Shown piece by piece: positions 62,897 through 64,000 of a stretch of 64,000 nt of DNA (its first letter is position 1; each line of letters begins with the position of its first letter). The DNA lies in NCBI GenBank assembly GCA_946557105.1, contig CAMNSZ010000004.1, forward strand, positions 172,987 through 236,986, read 5' to 3'. Source of the stretch: an uncultured Lachnospiraceae bacterium (lineage in GTDB: Bacteria; Bacillota; Clostridia; Lachnospirales; Lachnospiraceae). A program made the translations under genes and the position numbers. Below the pieces are notes generated by a model that saw nothing but the letters and a program-made list of their open reading frames with translations, had not been told where the DNA came from and did no database searches.

Positions 62897-63733
62897 ATGA
62901 GTTATAAAATTGTTGTGGACAGCTGTTGTGAGCTTCCGGAGAAATACATTAAGGACAGCAGATTTCAAGCGGTTCCCTTGGGATTGGAGATAGGGGAGTA
63001 TCAGATTTTGGATGACGAAAGCTTTGATCAGGCCGATTTTTTAAAAAGGGTGGCTGAATACCCTAAGTGTCCGAAGTCCTCCTGTCCTTCGCCGGAACGT
63101 TTTATGGAGGCATATGCCGGAGAAGAGGAGCATGTTTTTGTAATTACTCTGTCCTCCCATTTAAGCGGCAGCTATAATAGCGCGGTGCTGGGTAAGAATT
63201 TGTACAATGAAAAATATGGTGAAAAACCTATTCATGTAATTGATTCGGAATCGGCGAGCTGCGGAGAGACGCAGATTGCCCTTAAGCTGCTGGAGCTGGA
63301 GGAGCAGGGGCTTTTATTTGAGGAGATTGTGCGCCGGATTGAAGCGTTTCGTAGCAGTATCCACACATATTTTGTACTGGATAATCTGGAGACCATGCGC
63401 AAGAACGGAAGAATGTCAAGCGTAAAGTCTTTGGTGGCGTCTACCCTGAGCATCAAGCCCTTGTTGATTGGCGATAAGGGGGTAATTGTGCAAAAGGGCC
63501 AGAGTATAGGCATTAAGAAAGCGCTTGGCAAAATGGCTGAGGCGGCAGCGGAGGAGGTAGAGAATAGTCAAGAGCGTCGTCTGATTATTTCTCACTGTAA
63601 TGCGCGCGAGCGCGCGGAAAGCGTGAGAGATATGATACTTGCCCAAAAGAAATTTAAGGAGTGTATCATTCTGGATGCAAGAGGAGTCAGCAGCATGTAT
63701 GCAAATGACGGCGGCGTGATTGTGACCACTTGA
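62897..63733 (+). CDS. DegV family fatty-acid-binding protein
   Basis: A ~278-residue DegV protein: IVVDSCCELP, the ligand loop SCPSPERFMEAY, ITLSSHLSGSYNSA and DSESASCGETQIAL. It binds a fatty acid, probably as part of the FakAB fatty acid kinase system (FakB-like). Start 62897 (MSYKIVVD) has TGGAGAT upstream; the longer frame from 62876 is not used. Confidence 0.9.
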   Translation: MSYKIVVDSCCELPEKYIKDSRFQAVPLGLEIGEYQILDDESFDQADFLKRVAEYPKCPKSSCPSPERFMEAYAGEEEHVFVITLSSHLSGSYNSAVLGKNLYNEKYGEKPIHVIDSESASCGETQIALKLLELEEQGLLFEEIVRRIEAFRSSIHTYFVLDNLETMRKNGRMSSVKSLVASTLSIKPLLIGDKGVIVQKGQSIGIKKALGKMAEAAAEEVENSQERRLIISHCNARERAESVRDMILAQKKFKECIILDARGVSSMYANDGGVIVTT

Positions 63734-63754
63734 CGCAATATTATCGGGATGGAA

Positions 63755-63797
63755 AACCCCTACTGTTAGATAATCTCCGTCAGTAGGGGTTACTTTT
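63755..63797 (+). terminator. intrinsic terminator after degV-like gene
   Basis: AACCCCTACTG pairs with CAGTAGGGGTT (11 bp), then ACTTTT. Confidence 0.8.
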
Positions 63798-63815
63798 GCT
63801 ATATGGGGAATTTGT

Positions 63816-64000
63816 CTTTGCAAGGAAAGAATGCGAAGCAATCTTTGAAGTGCCGTTTACGGCACTTTACTATCATATGGGAATCTTCTGCTTTGCAAGG
63901 AAAGAATGCGAAGCAATCTTTGAAGTGCCGTTTACGGCACTTTATTATCATATGGGAATCTTCTGCTTTGCAAGGAAAGAATGCGAAGCAATCTTTGAAG
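63816..64000. repeat. 75 bp tandem repeats running off the window end
   Basis: Units start at 63816, 63891 and 63966 (truncated), near identical. Each holds AAAGAATGC-GAA-GCAATCTTT (one mismatch) and GTGCCG-TTTA-CGGCAC, so each unit can form two hairpins. Confidence 0.9.

Noticed and set aside
63816..64000. CRISPR array
   Set aside because: Whole 75 bp units are repeated without unique spacers.

Overview
The window looks like a chromosomal segment of an anaerobic, spore-forming Clostridia member, most likely a gut Lachnospiraceae. The evidence is SpoVAD and SpoVAE homologues, a DUF5721-type protein, DegV, strong AGGAGG-type ribosome binding sites, several GTG/TTG starts and many polysaccharide- and peptide-related genes. 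No rRNA, tRNA, CRISPR array, phage or transposase was found.

Left flank (1-14546, mostly moderate GC): the 3' end of an ABC exporter; a structured leader (promoter, mini-ORF, two terminator-like hairpins) before a three-gene ABC-2 operon; a MutS2-like ATPase without a Smr domain; a GH27 alpha-galactosidase; a small Cys-rich protein; a minus-strand two-component system with an ABC-2 pair; a three-copy 70-71 bp tandem repeat; an MFS efflux protein behind an RBS-sequestering hairpin; and an AraC-type regulator.

Central island (about 14650-42282, visibly AT-richer, every gene on the plus strand): an unusual biosynthetic cluster. It combines (i) sulfate uptake (Sbp, CysT, CysW, CysA) and activation (CysD, CysN); (ii) most of an AHBA/kanosamine-type aminoshikimate pathway: two AHBA-synthase-like aminotransferases, a RifL-like oxidoreductase, a RifN-like ROK kinase, a RifJ-like type II dehydroquinase and a RifM-like HAD phosphatase fused to a radical SAM domain; (iii) carrier-protein chemistry (AMP ligase and free ACP); and (iv) tailoring genes: cobalamin radical SAM enzyme, methyltransferase-like protein without the GxGxG loop, PIG-L deacetylase, GT2, carbamoyltransferase split into two ORFs, branched-polyamine-synthase-like protein, alpha/beta hydrolase and three alkaline-phosphatase-superfamily proteins, one with a damaged active site. 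No PKS/NRPS module, APS kinase, sulfotransferase, RifG or RifH is present. The simplest inference is a small aminohydroxybenzoate- or aminosugar-derived metabolite that is sulfated or otherwise sulfur-modified, carbamoylated and glycosylated. Gene remnants inside the island (a YjbR pseudogene, two stretches of broken ORFs) point to assembly by transfer followed by decay.

Right flank (42345-64000): a dipeptide/oligopeptide ABC operon with a fused OppDF; a P-type Ca2+-ATPase; a convergent GH2 beta-galactosidase; tryptophanyl-tRNA synthetase; an SH3b cell-surface protein; spoVAD; an HSL-family esterase; a small conserved protein; RidA; shikimate kinase; spoVAE; an LtaS-family enzyme; DUF5721; DegV; and a 75 bp tandem repeat running off the window end.
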